From Fundidesulfovibrio putealis DSM 16056 (lineage in GTDB: Bacteria > Desulfobacterota > Desulfovibrionia > Desulfovibrionales > Desulfovibrionaceae), in NCBI RefSeq assembly GCF_000429325.1, contig NZ_AUBQ01000019.1, positions 37,313 to 101,312 of the forward strand: a DNA stretch of 64,000 nucleotides, read 5' to 3'. Below are positions 18,935 to 26,416 of this stretch, piece by piece. The notes below the pieces were generated by a model. It worked only from the letters and a program-made list of their open reading frames with translations. It was not told where the DNA came from and did not search any database. A program made the translations under genes and the position numbers. Position 1 is the first letter of the stretch, and each line of letters begins with the position of its first letter.

Positions 18935-19003
18935 TGTCAACAAAGGTCGAATCGAGCCAAGTTGACCACGTGACAGCCTTAGTCTAGAGTGATGCTGTCA
19001 ACA
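18935..19003. promoter_or_regulatory. repeated TGTCAAC words upstream of the resolvase gene
   Basis: TGTCAAC at 18935-18941, its inverse GTTGAC at 18961-18966, and TGTCAACA at 18996-19003 just before the ribosome site. The arrangement would suit resolvase-binding subsites or an autoregulatory operator. No function is proven. Confidence 0.3.
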
Positions 19004-19014
19004 GGGAGGACACC

Positions 19015-19590
19015 ATGAGCGGTCAGCATGTCGGATACGTCAGGGTGAGCAGTGTGGATCAGAACCTAGCCCGCCAGTTGGATGGGGTGAGCCTGGATGA
19101 ACGGTTTGAGGATAAGGCGTCAGGCAAGGACACCAACCGCCCCGGCCTGGAGGGCTGTTTGAAGCACCTCCGCAGGGGCGATACTCTCCACGTCCATTCG
19201 ATGGACCGGCTTGCCCGCTCCCTGGCTGATCTGCTCAGACTGGTGAAGGAACTCACCGAGCGCGGTGTTGCCGTCCAGTTCCACAAGGAGGCCCTGACCT
19301 TCACAGGGGAACCGAACCCCATGCAGGACTTGCAGCTTGCTGTCATGGGAGCCGTAGCAGAGTTCGAGCGGAGCATGATCAAGGAGCGGCAGCGTGAAGG
19401 GATCGCCGCAGCCAAGGCCGCAGGGAAGCACCTGGGACGCTCCAAGATGCTGACGCCGGAACAGGTGAAGGAGATCAAGGAGCGCAAGGCCAAGGGTGAG
19501 ACGGTGAAGGCCCTGGCCGTAGAGTTCGGGATCAGCCGTCAGAGCCTGTATGCGAACTACCCGGATGCTGTAGGCAAGCCCGCCGCCTGA
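19015..19590 (+). CDS. serine recombinase (resolvase/invertase family)
   Basis: 191 aa with GGGAGGA before the ATG. The N-terminal catalytic domain has the nucleophile S12 in GYVRVSSVDQN, LHVHSMDRLARS with the conserved active-site Arg pair, and AEFERSMIKERQREGI near residues 120-135. The C-terminal end (about 145-185) is a Hin-type helix-turn-helix (VKALAVEFGISRQSLY). Length matches small resolvases and invertases. It may resolve dimers or invert DNA; there is no obvious invertible segment nearby. It sits at the start of the phage/plasmid-like half of the element. Confidence 0.93.
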   Translation: MSGQHVGYVRVSSVDQNLARQLDGVSLDERFEDKASGKDTNRPGLEGCLKHLRRGDTLHVHSMDRLARSLADLLRLVKELTERGVAVQFHKEALTFTGEPNPMQDLQLAVMGAVAEFERSMIKERQREGIAAAKAAGKHLGRSKMLTPEQVKEIKERKAKGETVKALAVEFGISRQSLYANYPDAVGKPAA

Positions 19591-19618
19591 CCCTTTATGC
19601 CACCCAGGCACATTCCAG

Positions 19619-19646
19619 GCCCTGGCACTCACACTGCCGGGGCTTT
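19619..19646 (+). terminator. terminator after the resolvase gene
   Basis: A 9-bp stem (GCCCTGGCA/TGCCGGGGC, one G-U pair) with a 7-nt loop, followed by TTT. Confidence 0.6.
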
Positions 19647-20568
19647 CTCATCGTCCCACGCCACAACTTCACCAGAATGCGCGACCTTCTGGGCATGAAA
19701 TGCCGTAACATGCTGTAATCACTAGGGAGCGCATAGTCATGGGCATGGCCTATCGAACCCACCCAGAACAATCACGGGCTTGCTTTCAAGGACGTTCCAC
19801 CCCCTCAACCTAGCATCCACGCGCCTTGCCAGCCTTCTCCACCACCTGTCCACAAGAACTTGACAAGCTCTTTTCCCTTGAAGCTAGGACTGGCGCGGTC
19901 TGTGGGGCGAGGGAACACTTGTGAGTAGTTGGGAAGTGCCTCCCGGCAGATCGTGTATTGTTGTCTGTTTGATCGCCGAGGCAGGATGTTTAAGGAAATG
20001 ACATACCAGCCGGGACTCGTGGTAATATTAGGCTTTCATCGTCGAGAAGGGCCGCAACGCCCGCCGCTTGTGCCTCCAGGCTCTGACCAGGGCCGTCCTC
20101 ATAGGCCACGCTGTGCTGACCACGCAGCGTGGCCCTCTTACGCACCAGTTCATCTACATTGTCGCACCAGGCCTTCGCTTGGCTGCGTCTTGTTCATCTA
20201 CAAAATCGACCCACAAGGGGGGTGATAGCATCGCAAGAGAACACTTTAGCGCACGTCTTGACAGCAAACTCAAGGCCACCATCTACGCAATTGCGGCAGA
20301 CGCCAGCCTTCCAATGGCGCGAGTAGTCGAAGACCTGTTGCTCTGGGCAACCGTCGCAGTTGATCGCAGGGCAACCAAACGCTTCCAGATGCTCCAGTGG
20401 AAAAGCTCCATGCTGGCGGGGCGTTACTAGGTACAGTGCTCCGTAAGAGGCCCACAACGCCCATCTAGTTTCGCCCCATGCCAGGGTATCAAAACCAAAT
20501 CAGAGTTCACCCAGGCCCTCCTTACGATGGGGCCTACTTCATCGAAATCTCAACCAAGGAGTTTTCAC
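19647..20568. other. 922-bp region with no firmly supported gene
   Basis: It contains a 10-bp inverted repeat at 20104-20134 (GGCCACGCTG/CAGCGTGGCC) and a possible ribbon-helix-helix coding segment ending at 20430. The rest holds only short unsupported frames. Confidence 0.45.
20113..20430 (+). CDS. possible ribbon-helix-helix DNA-binding protein (start uncertain, maybe degenerate)
   Basis: The last 65 codons encode FSARLDSKLKATIYAIA followed by PMARVVEDLLLWA, which looks like an Arc/CopG ribbon-helix-helix fold (beta strand, then two helices). No ATG precedes it in frame. A GTG at 20113 or TTG at 20068 could start it, but the intervening sequence overlaps a strong inverted repeat and does not look like protein. 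It may be the intact end of a broken gene. Confidence 0.3.
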   Translation: MLTTQRGPLTHQFIYIVAPGLRLAASCSSTKSTHKGGDSIAREHFSARLDSKLKATIYAIAADASLPMARVVEDLLLWATVAVDRRATKRFQMLQWKSSMLAGRY

Positions 20569-20952
20569 ATGCAGAAACGACGCATTCTAGTCCACTTGAA
20601 GAACGGCAAGGCTGAGTTCCGGCGCGGCTACCAGCTAAGTGAGATCGTGGCCGTGAAGATCGGGGCCGACATACTTGAGCTGATGGTCTTCGGCGATGCC
20701 GACACTACCAGTGACAGGCCCGAAGTGGTTGCCCTGGTCAAGCCTCCCAAGTCTGGCGATGGCGGTTGGCAGACATTCAAGGCCTTCCCGGCTGGCAAGG
20801 TCACTGAACGTGACATCATGGCTCTGGGTGATCGCGTCAGTGATCCCGGTTTGAAGCTGATTGCCTCCACCCTCGGTGTGATGCTGGGCAAGGCCCTGAA
20901 GGCCAAGGCCGTCGAGGACTACGTCTCTTTGTTCCAGGGAGGAAACCGCTAA
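20569..20952 (+). CDS. hypothetical protein (first of an overlapping gene run)
   Basis: 127 aa, beginning MQKRRILVHL at an ATG with AAGGAG; an in-frame upstream ATG at 20527 lacks a ribosome site. I do not recognise the family. The N-terminal 50 residues look beta-rich and the C-terminal 40 helical. There is no signal peptide. The stop overlaps the next start (TAATG), so it is co-translated with the following unknown gene. Confidence 0.65.
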   Translation: MQKRRILVHLKNGKAEFRRGYQLSEIVAVKIGADILELMVFGDADTTSDRPEVVALVKPPKSGDGGWQTFKAFPAGKVTERDIMALGDRVSDPGLKLIASTLGVMLGKALKAKAVEDYVSLFQGGNR

Positions 20953-21497
20953 TGACCACCGCAGAAGTCTCCACCCGCGTAGCAGACCTTGAAGCCCAGA
21001 TCACAGACCTCAACCGTGAGGCCGCAGACCACTCCGAAATCATCAGTTCCTGCCTGCTGGCCGCCTCACGGTTGGGCAAGCTCGACGCTGAATCCTTCAC
21101 TGCCGCCCACGTTGGCCTGGAGAAGTGTCGCATCGCTGTCCAGGGCTGTACCACCGCGCTTGCATCGCTTAGCGAGTTGCAGGGACGTGCCGCCCGCGTT
21201 GACCAGATCAGGCGGGACAAGGTGTTGTTCATCGACGGTCTGTCTGGCTTGCTGGACTTCAAGAACGACATCGACACCTTTAATGCCAAGCGTTCCAACA
21301 GTGACCGCCATCGTGATGCGGCGTTCATGCACTCCCTGGAACGGGTGAAGGCGTTCGTGTCCCACTCGAACAGTCTAGCGAACCGTGCCCAAGAGCTTGG
21401 CTTGAGCGAGGCTCACACGAAGACTCTCGCTGCACTTGGCTTCGACCAGTCTGGCGTCAACGGCCTGTCGCATGACGCTGTAAGGGCGTCCCGTTAA
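20952..21497 (+). CDS. hypothetical coiled-coil protein
   Basis: 181 aa. The N-terminus (about residues 5-30) has heptad-like spacing (VADLEAQITDLNREA), and the whole protein is predicted helical by eye. No enzymatic motif or signal peptide. It overlaps the preceding gene by one base and the following gene by one base (TAATG at both junctions), an arrangement typical of phage or plasmid cassettes whose products act together. Confidence 0.65.
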   Translation: MTTAEVSTRVADLEAQITDLNREAADHSEIISSCLLAASRLGKLDAESFTAAHVGLEKCRIAVQGCTTALASLSELQGRAARVDQIRRDKVLFIDGLSGLLDFKNDIDTFNAKRSNSDRHRDAAFMHSLERVKAFVSHSNSLANRAQELGLSEAHTKTLAALGFDQSGVNGLSHDAVRASR

Positions 21498-21883
21498 TGC
21501 GACTCCCGACTGCACGGGTCTCCCTTGGGCCGGGTCACGGGTCGAAACGCGTCCTTGTCCTCGGTGAAGAGGTCGTTCCACTCGCAGAACATGGAGAGAT
21601 TTTGGGGTTCAAGATCGTCATGCCACCTGATGAAAACGGATTTTGGATCGTTGAAGACCGCAGCTTTGGCAGTCGAATGACTTCTGGTTGGCTCAACTTG
21701 GAGGGAGTTCGTGAGGAGGTACAACGCAGGCAGAGCGAGCTAGATGCACTGAGGCGTGCCGTTGGAGAAGCCGAGCGCGTTTATGCTGCCCTGATGGGTG
21801 AACGTAAGTCCAAGAAGGACAGTTCTGCATCCAGGCGCAGGGATGGTGGCTTGCAACGCGTCAGGACTTGGCTGGTCGATTAG
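21497..21883 (+). CDS. hypothetical protein
   Basis: 128 aa, overlapping the previous stop by one base. Residues 18-75 look like a small beta domain and 75-115 like a charged helix ending in a basic tail (ERKSKKDSSASRRRD). No family recognised. The basic tail and position in the cassette fit a nucleic-acid-associated role, but this is inference only. Confidence 0.55.
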   Translation: MRLPTARVSLGPGHGSKRVLVLGEEVVPLAEHGEILGFKIVMPPDENGFWIVEDRSFGSRMTSGWLNLEGVREEVQRRQSELDALRRAVGEAERVYAALMGERKSKKDSSASRRRDGGLQRVRTWLVD

Positions 21884-21979
21884 TCCGCATTGCAGTGGGG
21901 CGGTAACTGTCTCGCCCTGCTGCAACCCCCTGGAACTGGTCCTCCAGAGACGTACCAACATCAAACAAGAGGGCAGCAC

Positions 21980-22801
21980 ATGGTCAGTATTCTACAGTTC
22001 CCAGTGGGAACAGATCAAGTCGATGGGTCATCAGTCCCAGTCACGCACACAGAGCGCGACATCTTCTACAAGTTCTCAAACAGAATTATCGACAGTGGCC
22101 TGTGGGCCAGTCTCAAACGTCCTGCCAAGAGTTCGTTCCTCTGCATCGCAGCACACGCTGACGCCAATGGGAAGTCCTTTCCCTCTCAGGGGATGGTTGC
22201 TGAACTCACTGGCATTACCGCCAAGCAAGTGAGGGTCGGTACTGAAGACTTGCGCGAGAAGATGCGCGACACGTTCCATGCCAAACAGGTTTGGAACCAA
22301 AGCACCGGACGTAATCACTGGGAATATTTCCTTGTCAGACCCAAGATGAACTGGTTCCCGCTGGTGTCACGCTGGTTGAAGGACGGCACACTGTCCAAGT
22401 TAGAGTCTGCTGCTCACAGCCTGTATCCAGTAATGAGGCGCACGGGGAACCTCCACCACAAGGATGCCCTTGTCCACTTCACAGGTCAGGACGCCGCCCG
22501 GTTCCATCTGGAATGCCCGAGCAGCTCAGACTTTGAGAGCTGGTTCCCGTCCAGACCGTTCGACCTGTGCCGTGCCGAGGTGGAATGGCTCATGTCCCAG
22601 AGCGGGATCAAGGACGCGAAGACTCTGCGGAAGGGCCTGCGCTCCCTGGAGACTCATGGCCTGATCCGTGAAGTCTCCACCGACACTGGCCAGGGCTGGC
22701 TGGTGAACCTCTGGCCCCATGCAAGCCTTGACCGTCAGGCCCGATCCCCACTTGAAACCCCATGTGATCCACACACGATCCCGCTGGCTTGTTCCCTCTA
22801 A
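21980..22801 (+). CDS. helix-turn-helix protein, possible replication initiator or phage regulator
   Basis: 273 aa from the ATG preceded by AGAGGG. Residues about 40-85 (FLCIAAHADANGKSFPSQ, then ELTGITAKQV) form a winged-helix/HTH module of the type found in phage and plasmid replication proteins (helix_turn_helix, PF13730-like). A second HTH-like segment lies near residues 205-240 (CRAEVEWLMSQSGIKDAKTL). No catalytic Tyr or helicase motif is visible. Downstream, paired 24-bp repeats resemble iterons, supporting but not proving a Rep function. It ends the run of four closely spaced genes. Confidence 0.55.
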   Translation: MVSILQFPVGTDQVDGSSVPVTHTERDIFYKFSNRIIDSGLWASLKRPAKSSFLCIAAHADANGKSFPSQGMVAELTGITAKQVRVGTEDLREKMRDTFHAKQVWNQSTGRNHWEYFLVRPKMNWFPLVSRWLKDGTLSKLESAAHSLYPVMRRTGNLHHKDALVHFTGQDAARFHLECPSSSDFESWFPSRPFDLCRAEVEWLMSQSGIKDAKTLRKGLRSLETHGLIREVSTDTGQGWLVNLWPHASLDRQARSPLETPCDPHTIPLACSL

Positions 22802-22872
22802 GCCTACGGCATTGATGACTATCCTAGGGATTTTCCTGATGCGAACCCACACACGATCCACGGCACAACCCA

Positions 22873-22896
22873 CGGTACGTCACCCGGTACGACACA
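22873..22896 (+). repeat. iteron-like repeat, copy 1
   Basis: The 24-mer begins CGGTACGTCAC and contains a second CGGTACG; it matches copy 2 at 22 of 24 positions. Each copy therefore holds two CGGTACG words 12 bp apart. Confidence 0.55.
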
Positions 22897-22985
22897 CGGC
22901 GAACCACAGCCTTTACCCTGTAAACCACTGCCACTACAGGATATTTCAAGGTTGTTCTGCCGCGTACAACCCACGGATCAACACG

Positions 22986-23009
22986 CGGTACGTCACGCGG
23001 TACGACAAA
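22986..23009 (+). repeat. iteron-like repeat, copy 2
   Basis: Second copy of the 24-mer, 113 bp after copy 1, differing at two positions. It lies downstream of the possible replication initiator gene. Confidence 0.55.
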
Positions 23010-23040
23010 CAGGGTGGATTTTGGAGAGGAGGCGCGGGAA

Positions 23041-23121
23041 ATGGCGAGGGAAGAATTACCCACTAAGAAGGCTGTTAAGCTGGCTCGAAGAATACATGTC
23101 CTACGTCCTGCGGTCTGCTGA
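23041..23121 (+). CDS. possible 26-aa peptide
   Basis: ATG preceded by a strong GAGGAGG at 10-nt spacing. It encodes a short basic peptide beginning MAREELPTKKAVKLARR. No family known; support is the ribosome site alone. Confidence 0.25.
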   Translation: MAREELPTKKAVKLARRIHVLRPAVC

Positions 23122-23438
23122 TCCACCGGGTAAGAAGACCTTGCGCCCTGCCGGGAGGAACCCGTCAGAGCGTGTACTCGCCTTCGGCGCGTACGATGTT
23201 GTTCTGGGAGCGGGCTTCTTTTGGACTATCCCAACAGATGGGCTTGATGTCCACGCGGTGGAGTTGGCCCCGTCCTCATCTTCCGGCCCTGAAAAGGGTG
23301 TAGGCTACACCCGTTTCTCTCACCACCCAGTGAACCCCACGTGGTCCACTCACTCAACTGTCGGAATTTCTTACATATATTCCTTGCACTACCTGCCGGA
23401 TGTGCTAGGCAAGCGCATCAAATCGTTCTGGAGGGTTC

Positions 23439-23639
23439 ATGATCTGCTCATCTTGTGACGCTGAAGTCTCGTTCATCTACGCCTGTGAAGCTGAGTTCGC
23501 TGACTTGTCCGAGACTCACCTTGTCGAAGTCGCGCACCAGCCGGAAAACACAGGGCCGTTGTGTTTGACATGTCTCATGGAGAACCTGAAGAACATGGTC
23601 ACGCAGGCTGAATCGGTGGAAGAGACAGACGCGATATAG
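23439..23639 (+). CDS. small zinc-ribbon-like protein
   Basis: 66 aa with GGAGG before the ATG. Two cysteine pairs, CSSC near residues 3-6 and CLTC near 42-45, are spaced as in a small zinc ribbon. No other domain. Such proteins are common in phages and islands and usually bind nucleic acids or proteins; the role here is unknown. It stands alone between the repeat region and the convergent Sel1 gene. Confidence 0.6.
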   Translation: MICSSCDAEVSFIYACEAEFADLSETHLVEVAHQPENTGPLCLTCLMENLKNMVTQAESVEETDAI

Positions 23640-23897
23640 TCAAGTGTCCGGAATCGGACAATTAGCAAAGTGCTGGGGTCATCATGGCTCCGGCCCTTGT
23701 TCGTTTGGGCGGAATCTCCCCCTTTGATGCCAGTGGGCGTGGCAGCAAATGGGTGTAGCCTACAACCATTCCAGCGCAAGGAGCCTCTCCAGGTATCCTG
23801 GTTGGTCAACCAGCATCCCTGGAGTAGGCTTCCGGGTCAGGATGCCCCCAGGGGGCCTTATGGCGGGGTCTGGCGCAACAGAGATGGGAAGCGCGGC

Positions 23898-24488
23898 CTA
23901 CGGCTTCCCCTCAGAGTTCCACTCTGCCGCGAGTTTCTGTGCCTGGGCTATCTGGGTGGGGGTCATCATCTTGGCGAGTTCGTCGCGGTTCTTCCTGGCT
24001 GTTTCATCCCCGCCAGCAGCAGCGATGTTGAACCACTTGTGAGCCTGGACGTAGTCTCGTGCTACGCCTTCGACCTTGCTGTTCATCATCCCAAGGTTGA
24101 ACATGGCCTTTACATCTCCAAGTTCAGCACTCTTTCTGAACCACCTCATCGCTTCAGCATAGTTCTGCGGTGTCCATTCCCCTATGTAGTACATCATCCC
24201 TATGTTGAACATTGCCTTGTGATCCCCAAGTTCAGCAGCTTTGTTGTACCACTTCATAGCTTCATAATAGTTCTTTTGTATGCCTATGCCGTCGTCGTAC
24301 ATCACGCCAAGGTAAAACATTCCCGACACATTACCCTGTTCCGCAGACACCTTGTACATCCCAAAAGCCTTTTCATAGTCTCCGCTCGTTACCGCTTCAC
24401 GAGCTTCATTGAAAGGATCAGCAGCAGACTCACCACCAGACACACATAGCACCATCGCCAACATGACCAGCACTCGCACAGTGTTCAT
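23898..24488 (-). CDS. secreted Sel1-repeat (TPR-like) protein
   Basis: 196 aa. A signal peptide with hydrophobic core VRVLVMLAMVLCVSG (residues 4-18) targets it across the inner membrane. Then about four Sel1-like repeats (A..G...A...LG.MY, residues 35-160), e.g. GMFYLGVMYDDGIG and AMFNIGMMYYIGE. Sel1 proteins are scaffolds, often in envelope stress or host-interaction contexts. GGAG lies about 11 nt before the start. It is an isolated cargo gene in the element. Confidence 0.82.
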   Translation of the reverse strand: MNTVRVLVMLAMVLCVSGGESAADPFNEAREAVTSGDYEKAFGMYKVSAEQGNVSGMFYLGVMYDDGIGIQKNYYEAMKWYNKAAELGDHKAMFNIGMMYYIGEWTPQNYAEAMRWFRKSAELGDVKAMFNLGMMNSKVEGVARDYVQAHKWFNIAAAGGDETARKNRDELAKMMTPTQIAQAQKLAAEWNSEGKP

Positions 24489-24641
24489 CTGTGTATCTCC
24501 ATCAAACTGCTTGCTTGGACTAGGCGTTGACTGTCAACCAGTACGGGCAGTTAGCCCGGAGGTGAATCCGCCGTCAATGTAGGAAGACCCTACCCAGTGT
24601 CTGTCATCGTCTTCCGGACTGTTGCCGGGGCCGGAATGAAT
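24489..24641. other. short intergenic region downstream of the small coiled-coil ORF
   Basis: It holds the leader of the Sel1 gene; no further feature seen. Confidence 0.3.
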
Positions 24642-24827
24642 TCACCGCTTCAGTTTCGACACCTCATCTTCTAGCGCCTTCAAGCGAGGTTCTGGAAGGG
24701 CAAGTGCCGCACTCGTTGCGTTCCTCACAATACTCTCGATGACCGCTGGGCGCTCTGCCGGGACGAAGTACCAAGGCTCCCGGTCGGCCTGGCGGTGGTC
24801 AATCTGGCCTGGGCGGTGGTCTTTCAC
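24642..24827 (-). CDS. possible small coiled-coil protein
   Basis: 61 codons from a GTG. The C-terminal end (RLKALEDEVSKLKR) is a short coiled coil and the middle (VIESIVRNATSAALALPEP) looks like genuine protein. The start and ribosome site are weak, so it could instead be the tail of a lost phage gene. Confidence 0.3.
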   Translation of the reverse strand: MKDHRPGQIDHRQADREPWYFVPAERPAVIESIVRNATSAALALPEPRLKALEDEVSKLKR

Positions 24828-24873
24828 TCTCGGATTAGGTATGCTCCCGGCACCTATTCAGGGGAGGGGCCAC

Positions 24874-25278
24874 ATGAAGGGCGTCAAGTTGTTGTTTTTG
24901 GTCGCTGCGATGTCAATTTTTCATATAGAGATGGCAATCGCCGAAAAAGTAGTGTTCATGGGGATTCCGGACGAGCTTGTGAACGATGCATGTGATACTG
25001 TAAAGCTGGACGGTGCGAAAAAGCAAGAATCCATGGTGTCCATCATAGAGATAAATGGGAGGTACTACTGGCAGACAAGAGACAACAGAGAGCTGATGTA
25101 CCGGAAGTCTGGAGTGTTCCACTCTTTTGTTGACACCCTGGGAGGGGGATACATCAGGATTATGGATGCATCACACCCTGACTTCAATAAGGTTCGAGGC
25201 CTTGAATACGTCGAACACCTTGTCATGGGTCTTGGGTCAATAACCTATCGGGGGACTGGCCTCACTGTTGCTCCGTAA
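24874..25278 (+). CDS. secreted hypothetical protein
   Basis: 134 aa. The ATG at 24874 follows GGGGAGGGG and starts a clear signal peptide (MKGVKLLFLVAAMSIF, cleavage probably after AIA near residue 22). The mature part of about 110 residues has no recognised domain; it contains one Cys and several aromatic residues, so a small periplasmic beta protein is likely. No operon partner: the next gene is a convergent pseudogene. Confidence 0.65.
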   Translation: MKGVKLLFLVAAMSIFHIEMAIAEKVVFMGIPDELVNDACDTVKLDGAKKQESMVSIIEINGRYYWQTRDNRELMYRKSGVFHSFVDTLGGGYIRIMDASHPDFNKVRGLEYVEHLVMGLGSITYRGTGLTVAP

Positions 25279-25299
25279 GGTAGAAACTCTGACCGAACT

Positions 25300-25751
25300 T
25301 CAGAGCCACTTGAGGCGGCGAAATGAGCCGAACTCACGATAAGCCCCGACGTAGTTGCGGATGGAACGAGCCCTGACTTCGATGTCAGCCAGCTTCTTGG
25401 GGTCCGTCTGCTTGTCGATCACTTCCAGCGCCAGGGTGTGGTCACCCGACTTGTAGCGCATGTAGGTCTCGTTGACCGCCATGTGCAGCTCGGGGGACAG
25501 CCACTTCGCGTAAGCCAGGGCGATCTGCCAGTGGGCGAAGGTTCCGCCGTAGCGACCAGCCTTGGACTCGTAAATGTGGGATATCCCACTTTTGGATTCG
25601 GCAGCGACCTTCGCCATGAATTCGAGGCTCCCCTCGTAGCGGGTCCACTGGCCGGGGGACTTCTTGGGGTCACCACCAGACGCCTTATATGAAGGTCCGT
25701 CAAGCAGATCAGCCCCTTGTCGTTCTGACGGATGTCCCGGCCCATGATCAC
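25300..25751 (-). pseudogene. KilA-N domain phage protein, frameshifted
   Basis: The 5' part reads MGRDIRQNDKGLICLTDLH, the start of a KilA-N domain. The rest (KASGGDPKKSPGQW, then GGTFAHWQIALAYAKWLSPE, the most conserved KilA-N core) is in another frame. The shift is at about 25687-25692, where CATATAAGG in place of CATAAGG would explain it (2-bp duplication). KilA-N proteins are phage and viral DNA-binding regulators or antirepressors. The C-terminus stops soon after the domain, so it was short or truncated anyway. It marks the right half of the element as phage-related. Confidence 0.75.
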
Positions 25752-26099
25752 GAGGTCAGACTTGGGTTGTGTCAGGGGCGTTCGTAAGGGGGTGTTTCAA
25801 GCATCCTGTTTCGAGCGCCCATACTCCGGGTCGGCTTTGAAGCCAGACGTTCCCCAGGTCCGCCTTACAGGGGGGTGTCGCGCCGGGAAGTGGCGTTCCA
25901 GGTGGGATACATGCCTGCCTGAAATTATCTTAGGGGGCAAATAGTGGACTAATGCGACACGCCGCTTGCAGCATGTGGCGCTATCACTGCACTACGGGGC
26001 CGTATTCCATATTGGTCGGGAACATATGCATATTGAATTACATGTTGACTGGCAGGTGAACCGTGCTAAGTCCACTCGATCAACTCCATGGAGGTCGTT
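25752..26099. other. 348-bp region upstream of the excisionase-like gene
   Basis: No supported gene. A weak promoter-like TTGACT near 26045 precedes the small coupled ORF. The region probably carries control sites for the excision/integration genes. Confidence 0.4.
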
Positions 26100-26162
26100 A
26101 TGAGCATGCGAAGACTCTCACTGAACACAAGATCATTTACCATCGGTGGTGACACTTGGTAG
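26100..26162 (+). CDS. 20-aa leader ORF coupled to the excisionase-like gene
   Basis: ATG preceded by GGAGG encodes MSMRRLSLNTRSFTIGGDTW and stops at 26160-26162, overlapping the TTG start of the next gene at 26156. The strong ribosome site here and the weak one for the next gene suggest translational coupling. Confidence 0.4.
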   Translation: MSMRRLSLNTRSFTIGGDTW

Positions 26163-26416
26163 GTAGTCCGGCGCAGTTGGACACTGCACGGCAGAGGCAT
26201 AGCGTTGGAACAGTCAACATCCCAAAGCGATACCTCACCTCTCACGAGGTGGCAGCGGTTTACGGCGTGAATGAGAAGACCCTAGCCGACTGGCGGCTGA
26301 AGGGTTCCGGCCCTGCGTACTCCAAGCTGAATCGGCTTGTGAGGTACAATGTCGATGACCTTGAATCGTTCTTCTTGAAGGCCAGGGTCAGTACGCGAGA
26401 TTCTTACCAGCATTGA
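26156..26416 (+). CDS. excisionase-like helix-turn-helix protein
   Basis: 86 aa if the TTG at 26156 is used; an in-frame stop lies just upstream. Residues about 25-70 form a MerR/AlpA-type winged helix-turn-helix (YLTSHEVAAVYGVNEKTLA, then DWRLKGSGPAY and VRYNVDDLESF), as in directionality factors and AlpA-like regulators. Its 3' end overlaps the convergent integrase 3' end by 29 bp, a usual int/xis arrangement for islands. It probably controls excision or integrase expression (inference). Confidence 0.7.
   Translation: MVGSPAQLDTARQRHSVGTVNIPKRYLTSHEVAAVYGVNEKTLADWRLKGSGPAYSKLNRLVRYNVDDLESFFLKARVSTRDSYQH

Larger units (their letters stand above)
22802..23438. other. 637-bp region with short repeats after the HTH gene
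   Basis: It contains two near-identical 24-bp units (22873-22896 and 22986-23009) and many CCCACGG/ACACACGG words. Open frames across it are low-complexity and overlap each other, so I do not call them, apart from one small candidate at 23041. This could be an origin-like region or the frameshifted tail of the preceding gene. Confidence 0.4.

Noticed and set aside
22719..23458. Two overlapping plus-strand frames after the HTH gene
   Set aside because: Both cross short DNA repeats that translate to His/Arg/Thr-rich strings; no domain and no good ribosome site.
25732..25944. 70-codon plus-strand frame beside the KilA-N remnant
   Set aside because: Overlaps the pseudogene start and shows no domain or ribosome site.
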